Positions 52,617 through 60,958 of a stretch of 64,000 nucleotides of DNA are shown one piece after another. A program made the translations under genes and the position numbers. The notes below the pieces were generated by a model that did no database searches, was not told where the DNA came from, and saw only the letters and a program-made list of their open reading frames with translations. Source of the DNA: Pseudomonas mohnii (GTDB taxonomy: Bacteria > Pseudomonadota > Gammaproteobacteria > Pseudomonadales > Pseudomonadaceae); assembly GCF_900105115.1 (NCBI RefSeq), contig NZ_FNRV01000001.1, positions 1,054,001 to 1,118,000 of the forward strand. The letters are read 5' to 3'. How positions within the stretch are numbered: the stretch's first letter is position 1; the number at the start of each line of letters is the position of its first letter.

Positions 52617-54303
52617 GATTGATCTCCTCGAGAGTGGTCCGGCCGTGTTGCACCAGTTCCAGCGCCGACTCGCGCAGCAGGCGCAAGCCACGTTTGCAGG
52701 CGTGGGCCTTGATTTTCGAAATGGGTTGGCGCTCGACGATCATTTGCCGCAGTTCGTCATCCAGGTGCAGCAATTCGGCAATCGCGCTGCGGCCGCGGTA
52801 GCCGGTGCCACGGCAATGGCCGCAGCCCTTGCCATGCACGAAGTGGTAGTGAGCGACCTGCTGCGGATCGAGCCCCGAGGTTTGCAGTTCCTCTTCAGTC
52901 GGGGTGTACGTCGTGCTGCAGCTGCTGCAGACCAGACGAATCAGTCGCTGGGCCAGTACTGCGTTGAGGGCGCTGACCAGGCTGTAGGGGTCGATTTCCA
53001 TCTGGGTGAAGCGACCGATCACGTCGAACACGTTGTTGGCGTGAATGGTGGTGAACACCAGGTGCCCGGTGAGTGCCGATTGCACGGCGATCTGCGCGGT
53101 ATCAGGGTCGCGGATTTCCCCGACCATGATCTTGTCCGGATCGTGGCGCAGGATCGAGCGCAGGCCACGGGCGAAGGTCAGGCCTTTTTTCTCGTTGACC
53201 GGGATTTGCAGCACGCCCGGCAGTTGATATTCCACCGGGTCTTCAATGGTGATGATCTTGTCCACGCCGTGGTTGATCTCGGTGATCATCGCGTACAGCG
53301 TGGTGGTCTTGCCGCTACCGGTGGGGCCGGTGACCAGCACCATGCCGTAGGGTTCGGCCGCCAGCCGGCGCAGTTGGCGCAGGGTTTCGTCTTCAAAGCC
53401 CAGGGCTTGCAACTGCACACCGCAGACCTTGTCCGCCAGGTCCTGTTTGTCGAGCACCCGCAGCACCGCATCCTCGCCGAAAATGCTCGGCATGATCGAC
53501 ACCCGGAAGTCGATCTGCCGGCCGCTGATGCCGATCTTGAAGCGACCGTCCTGGGGTACGCGTTTTTCACCGATGTCCAGTTCAGCCATGACCTTGACCC
53601 GGGAAATCACCTGTTCGGCGAACTCGTTGCCCTGGATCTTGCTGATGTTGTTCAGCACGCCATCGATCCGGTACTTGATCACCAGGCCGCTGCCGGTGGT
53701 GCCCAGGTGGATGTCGCTGGCGTGCATTTTCAGCGCGTCGTACAGGGTCGAGTTGACCAGTTTGACGACGACACTCGAATCTTCGCTGATGCTGGTCAGG
53801 GACAGGCTTTGCAGGTTATCGATTTCGCTGCCGGCGTCGCTCTGGGCGTTGAGTGACTCCACGGCGTGGAAGCTCTCTTCGTGGCGTGCCAGGTAGGCTT
53901 TCAGGTCGTCGGCGTGCACCAGGTACAGCGGCGCGCCGTGCAGGCAATCATCGATCCAGGCCAGACGGGCGGTGTCGAAGGGATCGGCAAACACACCGAT
54001 GACCGCATCGTCGTGACGCAGCAGGGTGAATTCACGCTTGAGGCATTGGGCCAGGGTGACCCGGTCGAATACCGGGGTGGCTTGAAACAGGCTGTCGGTA
54101 TCGAGCACCGGGTAATGCAGGGTCGCGCCGAGGCACTGGATGAAGGGCATGGGGGGCAGTTCGCAAAGCTCCCCGAGGGCATCCAGCATCCGTTCACCGG
54201 AACTGGCGGCCAGCGCTCGTGCCTGGGCTAATTGCTCACTGGAAAAACGGCTGGGTAGACACTCCGACGGCGACGGCTCGACAACAAGGGATAGACGGTC
54301 CAT
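52597..54303 (-). CDS. GspE/PilB-family assembly ATPase
   Basis: A 568-residue hexameric ATPase. An N-terminal MshEN-like domain precedes the motor with Walker A GPTGSGKTTTLYA, the Asp box, Walker B IMVGEIRDPDTAQIA, the His box TGHLVFTTIHANN and a zinc-binding tetracysteine motif (CSSC and CGHC). All catalytic parts are intact. No GspF/PilC platform protein, usually the next gene, is found in this operon. It overlaps the PilM-like gene by 20 bp. Confidence 0.93.
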   Translation of the reverse strand: MDRLSLVVEPSPSECLPSRFSSEQLAQARALAASSGERMLDALGELCELPPMPFIQCLGATLHYPVLDTDSLFQATPVFDRVTLAQCLKREFTLLRHDDAVIGVFADPFDTARLAWIDDCLHGAPLYLVHADDLKAYLARHEESFHAVESLNAQSDAGSEIDNLQSLSLTSISEDSSVVVKLVNSTLYDALKMHASDIHLGTTGSGLVIKYRIDGVLNNISKIQGNEFAEQVISRVKVMAELDIGEKRVPQDGRFKIGISGRQIDFRVSIMPSIFGEDAVLRVLDKQDLADKVCGVQLQALGFEDETLRQLRRLAAEPYGMVLVTGPTGSGKTTTLYAMITEINHGVDKIITIEDPVEYQLPGVLQIPVNEKKGLTFARGLRSILRHDPDKIMVGEIRDPDTAQIAVQSALTGHLVFTTIHANNVFDVIGRFTQMEIDPYSLVSALNAVLAQRLIRLVCSSCSTTYTPTEEELQTSGLDPQQVAHYHFVHGKGCGHCRGTGYRGRSAIAELLHLDDELRQMIVERQPISKIKAHACKRGLRLLRESALELVQHGRTTLEEINRVTFIS

Positions 54304-54387
54304 GGCTTGCTCTCCAACGCCCGGGGCTTTGAGCCCTGTCGACGCGGCGAGCTGGTTCGGCGGGGGCCGGAACGTCTTGTCGCGCCA

Positions 54388-54921
54388 CTACTCCCCGGTG
54401 AGCAATTGTTCGTCGTCTGGCGCCATGGAGGCCGATGAACTTCGTCGGCGATCGGCAAGCACCCAGCTACCGTCGTACAACTGCAGCGGGAAACTTTCGG
54501 TCCTGCTCTGGCGTCGTTCGACGAATCCTTCGGAATCCTTCACACCTGCTTTGGGTTCGCGCTTCATCCCCAGAAGATCACAGACTGCACGGGCCAATTC
54601 CGCCAAAGGAAAGGGTTTGAACAGGATGTGGCTGACGCCCAGTTGCCGGGCCCGCTCGCAAACTTCTGCGGTGGGGTGGCCTGTGATCAGCACAAAATGA
54701 CACTTCCTGTTCTGGCGGACGGCATCGAGCACCTCAAAACCTTCCATATCGGGCAAGCGGTAATCGAACACCATCACATCGGGTGAAAAGCGTTCGGCTT
54801 CGCCAATCGCCGCTTCACCGTTGTGTGCTATCCGGACTTCCAGCGCTTGTGCCTGCAGGTAGCCCTGGAGGTTTTCCGCAAGCAGCTGTTCGTCTTCAAC
54901 AACCAGTACTTTGTTTAACAA
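54388..54921 (-). CDS. Stand-alone receiver-domain response regulator, TTG start
   Basis: A 177-residue protein. TTG at 54921 is chosen: AAGGAG is six bases upstream and the receiver fold begins at once (LNKVLVVEDEQLLAENLQGYL). Asp53 in VFDYRLPD is the phospho-site, LITGHP and ILFKPFPLAELARAV supply the conserved Thr and Lys. After residue 120 there is only a polar tail (GFVERRQSRTESFPLQLYDGSWVLADRRRSS), no DNA-binding domain. The N-terminal LLAEN..YL pattern matches the receiver of the MnxR-like regulator, so both may be targets of the same kinases. It heads the secretion/csgEFG operon. Confidence 0.85.
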   Translation of the reverse strand: MLNKVLVVEDEQLLAENLQGYLQAQALEVRIAHNGEAAIGEAERFSPDVMVFDYRLPDMEGFEVLDAVRQNRKCHFVLITGHPTAEVCERARQLGVSHILFKPFPLAELARAVCDLLGMKREPKAGVKDSEGFVERRQSRTESFPLQLYDGSWVLADRRRSSSASMAPDDEQLLTGE

Positions 54922-54989
54922 GGTGGACTCCTTGAAACCGCAGGGCCGATTACCGAACCTGGTGGAGTGCGCGCCTTCAACAGGTCTAA

Positions 54990-55006
54990 CGCACACTTCA
55001 TGCCAG
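54990..55006 (-). promoter_or_regulatory. Sigma-54 promoter-like element before the receiver/secretion/csgEFG operon
   Basis: On the minus strand CTGGCATGAAGTGTGCG has GG (55004-55003) and GC (54992-54991) exactly 10 bp apart. The -24 part is close to consensus, the -12 part (GTGCG) is weaker. The predicted start near 54979 is 58 bp before the TTG codon. Confidence 0.55.
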
Positions 55007-55075
55007 GCCGGGCGCCGGTCGTTTTATCGCTTCATGTCCTTGAATTTAAAAACAATGCCTTTTCGTCCACTTACC

Positions 55076-55098
55076 GTTCCCCCCAAAAACGGGGGAAC
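55076..55098. promoter_or_regulatory. Palindrome, candidate activator site 1 (secretion operon)
   Basis: GTTCCCCC (55076-55083) and its complement GGGGGAAC (55091-55098) around a 7-nt centre, 70-95 bp upstream of the sigma-54 element. It could alternatively be a hairpin in the transcript of the parvulin gene. Confidence 0.5.
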
Positions 55099-55121
55099 CC
55101 GAACGGATTTGCATTGAATCG

Positions 55122-55141
55122 TTTCCCCACTTTTGGGGAAA
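55122..55141. promoter_or_regulatory. Palindrome, candidate activator site 2 (secretion operon)
   Basis: TTTCCCCA (55122-55129) and TGGGGAAA (55134-55141) are perfect complements around CTTT, 115-140 bp upstream of the sigma-54 element and 3 bp beyond the parvulin stop codon. It matches the GGGGAAA half of the sites at 35233 and 36827. A terminator role is possible, but no U-run follows. Confidence 0.5.
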
Positions 55142-55144
55142 AGC

Positions 55145-56098
55145 TCAATCATCGTCAACCCGTTCGATCCGATGACTGGATCGCAGCTGCGCCAGTGCCT
55201 GTAGACGAGCCTGAACCTGTTTCTGCCGGGCAAGGTACGCCCGGACCATGTCAAGTCCTTGCTCCTCTGTGACATCGGCGGCCTCCACTCGGTTCTCCAG
55301 ATAGATCAAATGCCAACCCACTGCCGTGCGCACCGGGTCGCTGACGGCTCCCGGCGCCAGGGCAAAGGCTGTCGCTTCGAACTCCGGCAGCATTCGCCCC
55401 CGGGGAAAGTAGCCCAGTTCGCCGCCCTCGCTGGCCGAGGCGTCTTCAGACCCCTCCCTGGCGACACTGGCAAAATCGGCACCTTGCGTGATTCGGGTAC
55501 GCATACCTTCCAAGCGTAGTCTTGCGGCTTCAACAGTGGAAGCATCCGCTCCCTGAGGCACCTTGATCAGGATATGCCTGACCTGTACTTCCTCGGGCCG
55601 GTTCATCTCGGCGCGGTGCTCCTCGAAAAATGCCCGTACCTGTTGTTCATCCGGCTCGCCGACTTGGGTCAGGTCGGCGAACACTTGCTGAGCCGCCAGT
55701 TCACGGCGGGTGTATTCGGCATAGCTGGCCTCATCGAAACCGGCGTCTTCCAGGCGCCGGGCGAACACCTCGGCACCACCGAAGGCCTGGCGGGTCTTCT
55801 CGACCTGGCTTTGCACCGTGGCATCGCTGATCACCACCCCGCGCTTGAGCGCCTCCTGCCAGAGCAGTTCCTTGTCAATCAAGGCATCCAGCGCCGCCTT
55901 GCGCAGCTGCTTGTAAGCCTTGGGATTGCGAATATTGCCCACCGAGCGCCCCTGATCCTCCAGGTACTCGGCGAAATAACGCTCCAGGCGCAGTTGGGAA
56001 ATTTCCTCGCCATTGACCCGCGCCACGGCCGGACCGTTGCTGCAGTATGCCGCTGGCACCCACAGCGCCCACAGAACCAGCAAAGTGTTGAGTTTCAT
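55145..56098 (-). CDS. Exported parvulin-type peptidyl-prolyl isomerase (SurA/PrsA-like)
   Basis: A 317-residue periplasmic foldase. Signal peptide KLNTLLVLWALWVPAAYC; the following Ser-Asn could follow a lipidated Cys, but the box is weak. The N-terminal SurA_N-like helices (RKAALDALIDKELLWQEALKRGVVISD) are followed by a parvulin domain (VQVRHILIKVPQGAD; FASVAREGSEDASASEGGELGYFPRGRMLPEFEATAF; AVGWHLIYLENR). It lies 13 bp after the cytochrome-binding protein gene and likely folds secreted products of this locus. Confidence 0.9.
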   Translation of the reverse strand: MKLNTLLVLWALWVPAAYCSNGPAVARVNGEEISQLRLERYFAEYLEDQGRSVGNIRNPKAYKQLRKAALDALIDKELLWQEALKRGVVISDATVQSQVEKTRQAFGGAEVFARRLEDAGFDEASYAEYTRRELAAQQVFADLTQVGEPDEQQVRAFFEEHRAEMNRPEEVQVRHILIKVPQGADASTVEAARLRLEGMRTRITQGADFASVAREGSEDASASEGGELGYFPRGRMLPEFEATAFALAPGAVSDPVRTAVGWHLIYLENRVEAADVTEEQGLDMVRAYLARQKQVQARLQALAQLRSSHRIERVDDD

Positions 56099-56111
56099 CT
56101 AGGGCCTCCGG

Positions 56112-57662
56112 TCAAGGCATCGCGGCAATCGGTTTGTAAGGGGCAACCAGGAAAAAACGCTGGTCAGGCAAGTCCACGGTGACGATGTGCGCGCCACTGA
56201 GGCCCTGGCGCCGACCCGGCCCGAAACTGATCAGCGGGGTCAGCCCGGTATCGAAGTCATGCAGGCCTTCCAGGGCCTCGATCAGTTTTTCGCGGCTGGC
56301 GTCACGCCCGGCCTGCTTCATGCCTTCGCTCAAGAGCATCATCGAGCTGAACGCACCGACTTGCAGAACCGCATGCTCGCCGCCCAGTTTCTGTCGCTCG
56401 CGCACCTGGGTCAGGGCCAGGCGCCCGGCCCGCGTCCAGTCGCTGGGCACGAACGGATAGGCCAGGAATACCCGACGGGAAAAGCCGCTGGGTACTTGCA
56501 GCAAATCACCCGCCACCTGATTCGAAGCGGCGAACAGGTAAGGCACCTGGCCCGCCGTCTGCAAGCGCTCGGCGAGCAGACTGAAACCGCCGCTGCTGCC
56601 CATGTAAAACACCGAACGCGAACCCAACGGCAACTCATCCTGCGTCGCCCCATAGGCTTGCAGGCGCACTTTCTCCCAGGCGTTGTCTTGCAGGTACTGG
56701 GCGAGTTTCTCTGCGGCCAGCCGTTGACCAGGCTCGTCCGGGTAGGCGATCAGCGTCGGCCCCTGCAGCACCCGCAAGGTGGCGGTGGCGTAATTGGCCA
56801 GTGCAATCATTTGTTCGCGCAGCCCCGGCAGCGGCTCGAAGATCTCTCGACTGGCCTGGGTCGTGCCTTGCAACGACAGCGGCCCGATCAGGGGCACACC
56901 GGCCTGCTCCAGGCGTGCTGCCATGTCCGCTTCCAGCGCTGGCGCCAGCGGTGCGATCAGCGCGAACACCTGCTCCTTGTCGATCAACTGGTCCAGCGCG
57001 CGCACGGCGCTGGCGCGGTCGGGGCCGGGATCGAGGATGGTCAGGCGCAACTGCCGACCATGAATCCCGCCCGCCTCATTGATGCGCGCCACGCAACCGT
57101 TGAGCACCGCCGCCACCGTGGCGCCCTCCTCGCTCAGCGCGCCCGTGCCCGGTAACAAGGTGCCCAGGTGCAGACTGTCAGCGTCGAGGCCCGGATCACG
57201 GTCATCGGCCAGGCGCTTGAGGTACGCCGTGAGGTTGTGCTGATCCTTCATCGACAACACGAACCTGGGCATCGCCGGGTCGAGTCGATTGTTGCCGGGA
57301 TCGCGCCCCTCCTGAATCGCCCTGGCCAGCGTGCCCTCGGTGTAGGCCGGGTAACTGCGCCCGTTGATTTGCTGCTGGCCATAGGTGCTGGAGAGCCGCG
57401 TCCAGGTCAGGTCCGGCGGCCGCACGCCGCCTTCGGGACGGCCGATGCCATCGCGGCCATGGCAATTGACACACGGCAGGCTGGTGGCCGGCAGCAACAT
57501 GCCAGCCGCTCCGACCCGGGCCATGATCGGCTCGCCACGGGCCGACACGCCCTCCCGGTACAGCCGTTTACCGGCGCTTTCGCTGGGGGTCAGCGTCATC
57601 GCCTGGGCGCTCAGGCTGATGCCAGACACCATGAGCAGGCCGAGGAAGAGGGCTTTTTTCAT
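56112..57662 (-). CDS. Cytochrome c-periplasmic binding protein fusion
   Basis: A 516-residue exported protein. After the signal peptide (KKALFLGLLMVSGISLSAQA) residues 25-155 are a c-type cytochrome with heme motif CVNCH and a later methionine in LDPAMPRFVLSM. Residues 160-516 are a type I periplasmic binding protein of the branched-chain amino-acid family (LHLGTLLPGTGALSEEGATVAAVLNGCVARINEAGGIHGRQLRLTILD, and FYMGSSGGFSLLAERLQTAGQVPYLF). The fusion suggests a redox sensor or electron shuttle tied to ligand binding. It is 9 bp from the SCO gene. Confidence 0.88.
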   Translation of the reverse strand: MKKALFLGLLMVSGISLSAQAMTLTPSESAGKRLYREGVSARGEPIMARVGAAGMLLPATSLPCVNCHGRDGIGRPEGGVRPPDLTWTRLSSTYGQQQINGRSYPAYTEGTLARAIQEGRDPGNNRLDPAMPRFVLSMKDQHNLTAYLKRLADDRDPGLDADSLHLGTLLPGTGALSEEGATVAAVLNGCVARINEAGGIHGRQLRLTILDPGPDRASAVRALDQLIDKEQVFALIAPLAPALEADMAARLEQAGVPLIGPLSLQGTTQASREIFEPLPGLREQMIALANYATATLRVLQGPTLIAYPDEPGQRLAAEKLAQYLQDNAWEKVRLQAYGATQDELPLGSRSVFYMGSSGGFSLLAERLQTAGQVPYLFAASNQVAGDLLQVPSGFSRRVFLAYPFVPSDWTRAGRLALTQVRERQKLGGEHAVLQVGAFSSMMLLSEGMKQAGRDASREKLIEALEGLHDFDTGLTPLISFGPGRRQGLSGAHIVTVDLPDQRFFLVAPYKPIAAMP

Positions 57663-57671
57663 GGCCCGGAC

Positions 57672-58298
57672 TCAGCGACCGACCACAGGCATTGTCAGCA
57701 ACTGCAACCGCTGGGCAATGGCGGCGGCGGGTGCATCGGGCCGGATTTTGCTCCAGCGCTTATTGGCCACGTCGCCGACGATCAACTGCGTGGAGTGCTG
57801 CTCGGGGGTCGGCACGATCTGGCCGATGCGCCCCAGGACAAGGTCCATCTGCGCCTTGTCGCCGGTAAGGAAAAGCCAGTGGGGGCCATCGACGCCCTGC
57901 TTCAAGGTGTAAGCCTTGAGTACCGCCGGGGTGTCCCGCAGCGGATCACTGGTAAGGGAAATAAAGGTGATGCCGTCCGCCTTGTCGCCCAGCACTTCGC
58001 GTACTTCCTTGAGCTTCTGGGTGATCAGCGGGCAGGCGTCAGTGCAGCTGGTGAAAATCACGTTGAGCAGCACCACCCGGTTCTGCAGCGCGTCGCTGTA
58101 GAAGCGCAGGGTGTTGCCGTTCTGGTCCTGCAACGGGGTGTCGGTGAACCAGGTTTTTGCGTCGCGGGTGCCGCCCGCCGGGTGTGCCGTGGTTGCAGCA
58201 GACGCCGGTGCCGGTTCTTGATGGCCTTCGTGGGCGAAGGCCAGCGCACTGAACAGGCAAAGGCAGGCACTCAGGGCAATGCGCTCGAGGGTTCTCAT
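57672..58298 (-). CDS. SCO1/SenC-family copper chaperone 1
   Basis: A 208-residue exported SCO protein with signal peptide RTLERIALSACLCLFSALAFA, a His-rich start (HEGHQEP), the copper pair in FTSCTDACPLITQKL and the third ligand histidine in PEQHSTQLIVGD. SCO proteins load copper into oxidases or reduce their cysteines. Its start overlaps the second SCO gene by 4 bp (ATGA). Confidence 0.93.
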   Translation of the reverse strand: MRTLERIALSACLCLFSALAFAHEGHQEPAPASAATTAHPAGGTRDAKTWFTDTPLQDQNGNTLRFYSDALQNRVVLLNVIFTSCTDACPLITQKLKEVREVLGDKADGITFISLTSDPLRDTPAVLKAYTLKQGVDGPHWLFLTGDKAQMDLVLGRIGQIVPTPEQHSTQLIVGDVANKRWSKIRPDAPAAAIAQRLQLLTMPVVGR

Positions 58299-58951
58299 GG
58301 CTGATTCTCCATGGCAACGGCCGTGTGCTTGGCGTGGGCATTGCGCTGGCCGCTGAGTTTCTCGACTTCACGACTCAGCACCGCCGGGTCGGTGAAACCG
58401 TAATAACGCGTCCAGTGACGGCTGTTGCCATCGCCGACCAGAATCAGCGGCGCATGGTTCTTGAAGTCGCCGCTGAAGGTGCCAAGGCCCTTGAGGGTTT
58501 CGTTGACCGACTGCGTGGTGCCAGTCAGCCAGCTCCAGCCCGGGCCGTTCTGGAAGGTCCGGGCATAGTCGTTCAGGCGCTTGGCGTCATCGCGCTGCGG
58601 GTCGATGCTGATCGACACCAGTTGCACCTCGGTACCGACCCGTGCGCCGAGCTGTTTCTGCACCTTGCCCATGATCGAAGACACCACCGGGCAGACCGTG
58701 GTGCAGCTGGTGTAGATGAAGCTCATGACCACGATCTTGTTGCTGACCAGGTCTTTTTCCAGGCGGACGGTTTTGCCGTTCTGGTCCACCAGCGCCACGT
58801 CGGCGAATTTGACTTGGGTGCTCTCGGGGGTGGCGCTCTTGGCCTGCATGTCGTGACCGGCATGTTCATCCGCCGAGTGGGCCAGCGCCTGGCCGATGCC
58901 GACAGCCAACAGGCAGAAGGTCAGCAGGCCACGGTGTGCAAATCGGTTCAT
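58295..58951 (-). CDS. SCO1/SenC-family copper chaperone 2
   Basis: A 218-residue exported SCO protein. Signal peptide NRFAHRGLLTFCLLAVGIGQALA is followed by the metal-binding-like stretch HSADEHAGHDM, the copper motif YTSCTTVCPVVSSIMGKV and the histidine in FKNHAPLILVGDG. It is less than 40 percent like its neighbour by eye, so the pair is not a recent duplication. The gene is 13 bp downstream of the propeller gene, in the oxidase operon. Confidence 0.93.
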   Translation of the reverse strand: MNRFAHRGLLTFCLLAVGIGQALAHSADEHAGHDMQAKSATPESTQVKFADVALVDQNGKTVRLEKDLVSNKIVVMSFIYTSCTTVCPVVSSIMGKVQKQLGARVGTEVQLVSISIDPQRDDAKRLNDYARTFQNGPGWSWLTGTTQSVNETLKGLGTFSGDFKNHAPLILVGDGNSRHWTRYYGFTDPAVLSREVEKLSGQRNAHAKHTAVAMENQP

Positions 58952-58964
58952 GTCGATGTCCTCT

Positions 58965-60917
58965 TCAATGAGTTTCGCCGGGGGTCACCCGAACACTGGC
59001 AAAGGTCTGGTCGCCGAAATTCGCCCCCAGTGACGCCGCCCGCACGTGCAGGTACCAGGCGCCTTGTCGATTGAGGTTGACCGGGGCTTCATACACCCCG
59101 TTGCCGACTTCCAGGGCCGCGACCTCCCGAGGCCGTGAAGTCGGGGCCAGGAAGTAACGCACCTGAACATCCTTCAGCCCACTGCGCTCGGTTTTCTGCT
59201 TGCCCTGGACGATGCGAAAACGCACGACATAGGGGTTGCCCAACGTGGCGGTGGAAGTGTCGAGCATGAACTCCACGCTCGGCACGCCAGCATGAGGCTC
59301 GAGGTCCTTGTCGGCCTCGACCACGGTGGTGAAGCAATGAATGATATTCGGCTGATTGAGCAGGAACGCCACGTCGAAGCGCCCGGCCGGCGGCAGCTTG
59401 ATCCGCGCGCTGTACAACCCCGGCTCGACTTCGCGCAGGCTGCGGTCGATCACCAGCGCCGCCCGCGCCACTTGCCCTCGATTGGGGTAACCGGACATCG
59501 GGGCGTTCATGCCTTCGGCGTAGAAGTAGGTGGTGTTGTCCACCGGGTTGACCACGAACACCGCGTTGTCGTCCCGCGACACCGCCAGGCTCGCGGCCAA
59601 TGGCAGGTCACCGGCCAGGCGCGGCGCCTGGGGCCCGGCTTCGAAGCCCTGGCTGATGGGCGTACGGCCTTCGCCGAGTGACGCCAGGTTGATCATCGTC
59701 ACCTTGGGCGAGGCCAGTCCGCGGATATAGGCGTAGGCCTTGGTGAACACCACCTGATAGGGCTCGGCGGACACGTCCAGTTCATGGATCAACGAGTCGG
59801 TGGCGGCGTCGATGACCGCCGCCTGGTTCTCCAGGGTATTGAGCACGATGCCGAAACGCCCGTCGGCGCTGAACCCCATCGGGCCGAGGCCCTGCTTGAC
59901 CTTGATCACCCGCCGCACCGACTGGCTCGCCGCGTCCACCACCGTAACCGTGCCGTCCTTGCCGTCGGCCACATAGGCCGCGCCGGACAGTGGCGAGTAC
60001 ACCACCGACAACGGGTGCGAGCCGGTCTTGAGTTGTTTGACGATGGTCAGGCTGGCGATATCGATGATGCTCAGGGTGCCGTCGTCGCGATTGGTGACGA
60101 AGGCGAAACGGCTGTCCTTGCTGAAGGCAATTTCGTGATGGCCGCCCCCGGTCGCCAGGTGCTTGAGGGTTTTCAGGCTGTGGGTGTCGATCACCGTGAC
60201 CCCGGACCGCTGCGCTGTCTGTGCGTTGTTGCCGACCCACAGCAGGCGTTCGTCCGGTTGCAGCGCGACACGTACCGGGTTTGTGCCGGCCGCCACCGAA
60301 TCCACCAATTTGAATTGCTCGCTGTCGATCACCGCGACTTCACCCGCCGTCGGCATCGACACGAACACCCGCTTGTTGTCCCTGGGGGTGACCCAGTCCA
60401 TCGGCGGTTGCTTGATGTCGATCCGCGCCAGGGTGCTGGTAATGCCACCCACCGACACCGACGGATCGACCACCGAGACGCTGGCATCGCGGTTCATCAC
60501 CATGAGGAAGTAGCTGTTGAGATCGAGCAGGGGCCGCGCGCCGATGCTCGACTTGAGGAACACCCCGACCCGCGCCTTGCAACTCTGTTCGCGGCCCTGG
60601 GCCTGGTCGGCGGCAAGGGTTTGCGGGTCCAGCCAGGCGCCCGGCGCAACGCCCGCCAAGGGTTGGCCGGAAGCCTTGTCGGTAATGCGGAACTGCACGT
60701 CGGCGAACTGCCCTTCGCGCAATACGCCGTCCGCGGCCAGCGGCTTGACGTCGAGCGCCACCGACACGCCGTCACGCTCCAGCGACTGTCCGCTGCGGGG
60801 ATCGGGCAACGCAACGTCGCTGAGCAAGGCCGGAGGTGACAGGCGCCATACTCCGAGGCAGATCAGCGCCACGCCGACAATCAACGCGCCGCTGGCGATT
60901 TTGATGGTCCTGTTCAT
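58965..60917 (-). CDS. YncE/cytochrome d1-like beta-propeller protein, membrane anchored
   Basis: A 650-residue protein. An N-terminal anchor (IASGALIVGVALICLGVWRL) is followed by a beta domain and a seven-bladed propeller of the YVTN type: RVFVSMPTAGEVAVIDSEQFKLVDSV, RFAFVTNRDDGTLSIIDIASLTIVKQL and AYVADGKDGTVTVVDAASQSVRRVIKV, the repeats found in YncE and nitrite reductase d1. No heme c motif is present. A C-terminal Ig-like domain (GRFDVAFLLNQPNIIHCF; VNLNRQGAWYLHVRAASL) closes the protein. It follows the large oxidase by 152 bp containing a REP. Confidence 0.85.
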   Translation of the reverse strand: MNRTIKIASGALIVGVALICLGVWRLSPPALLSDVALPDPRSGQSLERDGVSVALDVKPLAADGVLREGQFADVQFRITDKASGQPLAGVAPGAWLDPQTLAADQAQGREQSCKARVGVFLKSSIGARPLLDLNSYFLMVMNRDASVSVVDPSVSVGGITSTLARIDIKQPPMDWVTPRDNKRVFVSMPTAGEVAVIDSEQFKLVDSVAAGTNPVRVALQPDERLLWVGNNAQTAQRSGVTVIDTHSLKTLKHLATGGGHHEIAFSKDSRFAFVTNRDDGTLSIIDIASLTIVKQLKTGSHPLSVVYSPLSGAAYVADGKDGTVTVVDAASQSVRRVIKVKQGLGPMGFSADGRFGIVLNTLENQAAVIDAATDSLIHELDVSAEPYQVVFTKAYAYIRGLASPKVTMINLASLGEGRTPISQGFEAGPQAPRLAGDLPLAASLAVSRDDNAVFVVNPVDNTTYFYAEGMNAPMSGYPNRGQVARAALVIDRSLREVEPGLYSARIKLPPAGRFDVAFLLNQPNIIHCFTTVVEADKDLEPHAGVPSVEFMLDTSTATLGNPYVVRFRIVQGKQKTERSGLKDVQVRYFLAPTSRPREVAALEVGNGVYEAPVNLNRQGAWYLHVRAASLGANFGDQTFASVRVTPGETH

Positions 60918-60958
60918 ACCCACACTCCCCTTCAGATCTGTGTCTGCCTCATCGCCCC

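Noticed and set aside
55122..55141. Terminator of the parvulin gene
   Set aside because: It was kept as a candidate binding site instead, because no U-run follows and the same half-site occurs at two other promoters; the hairpin reading is not excluded.
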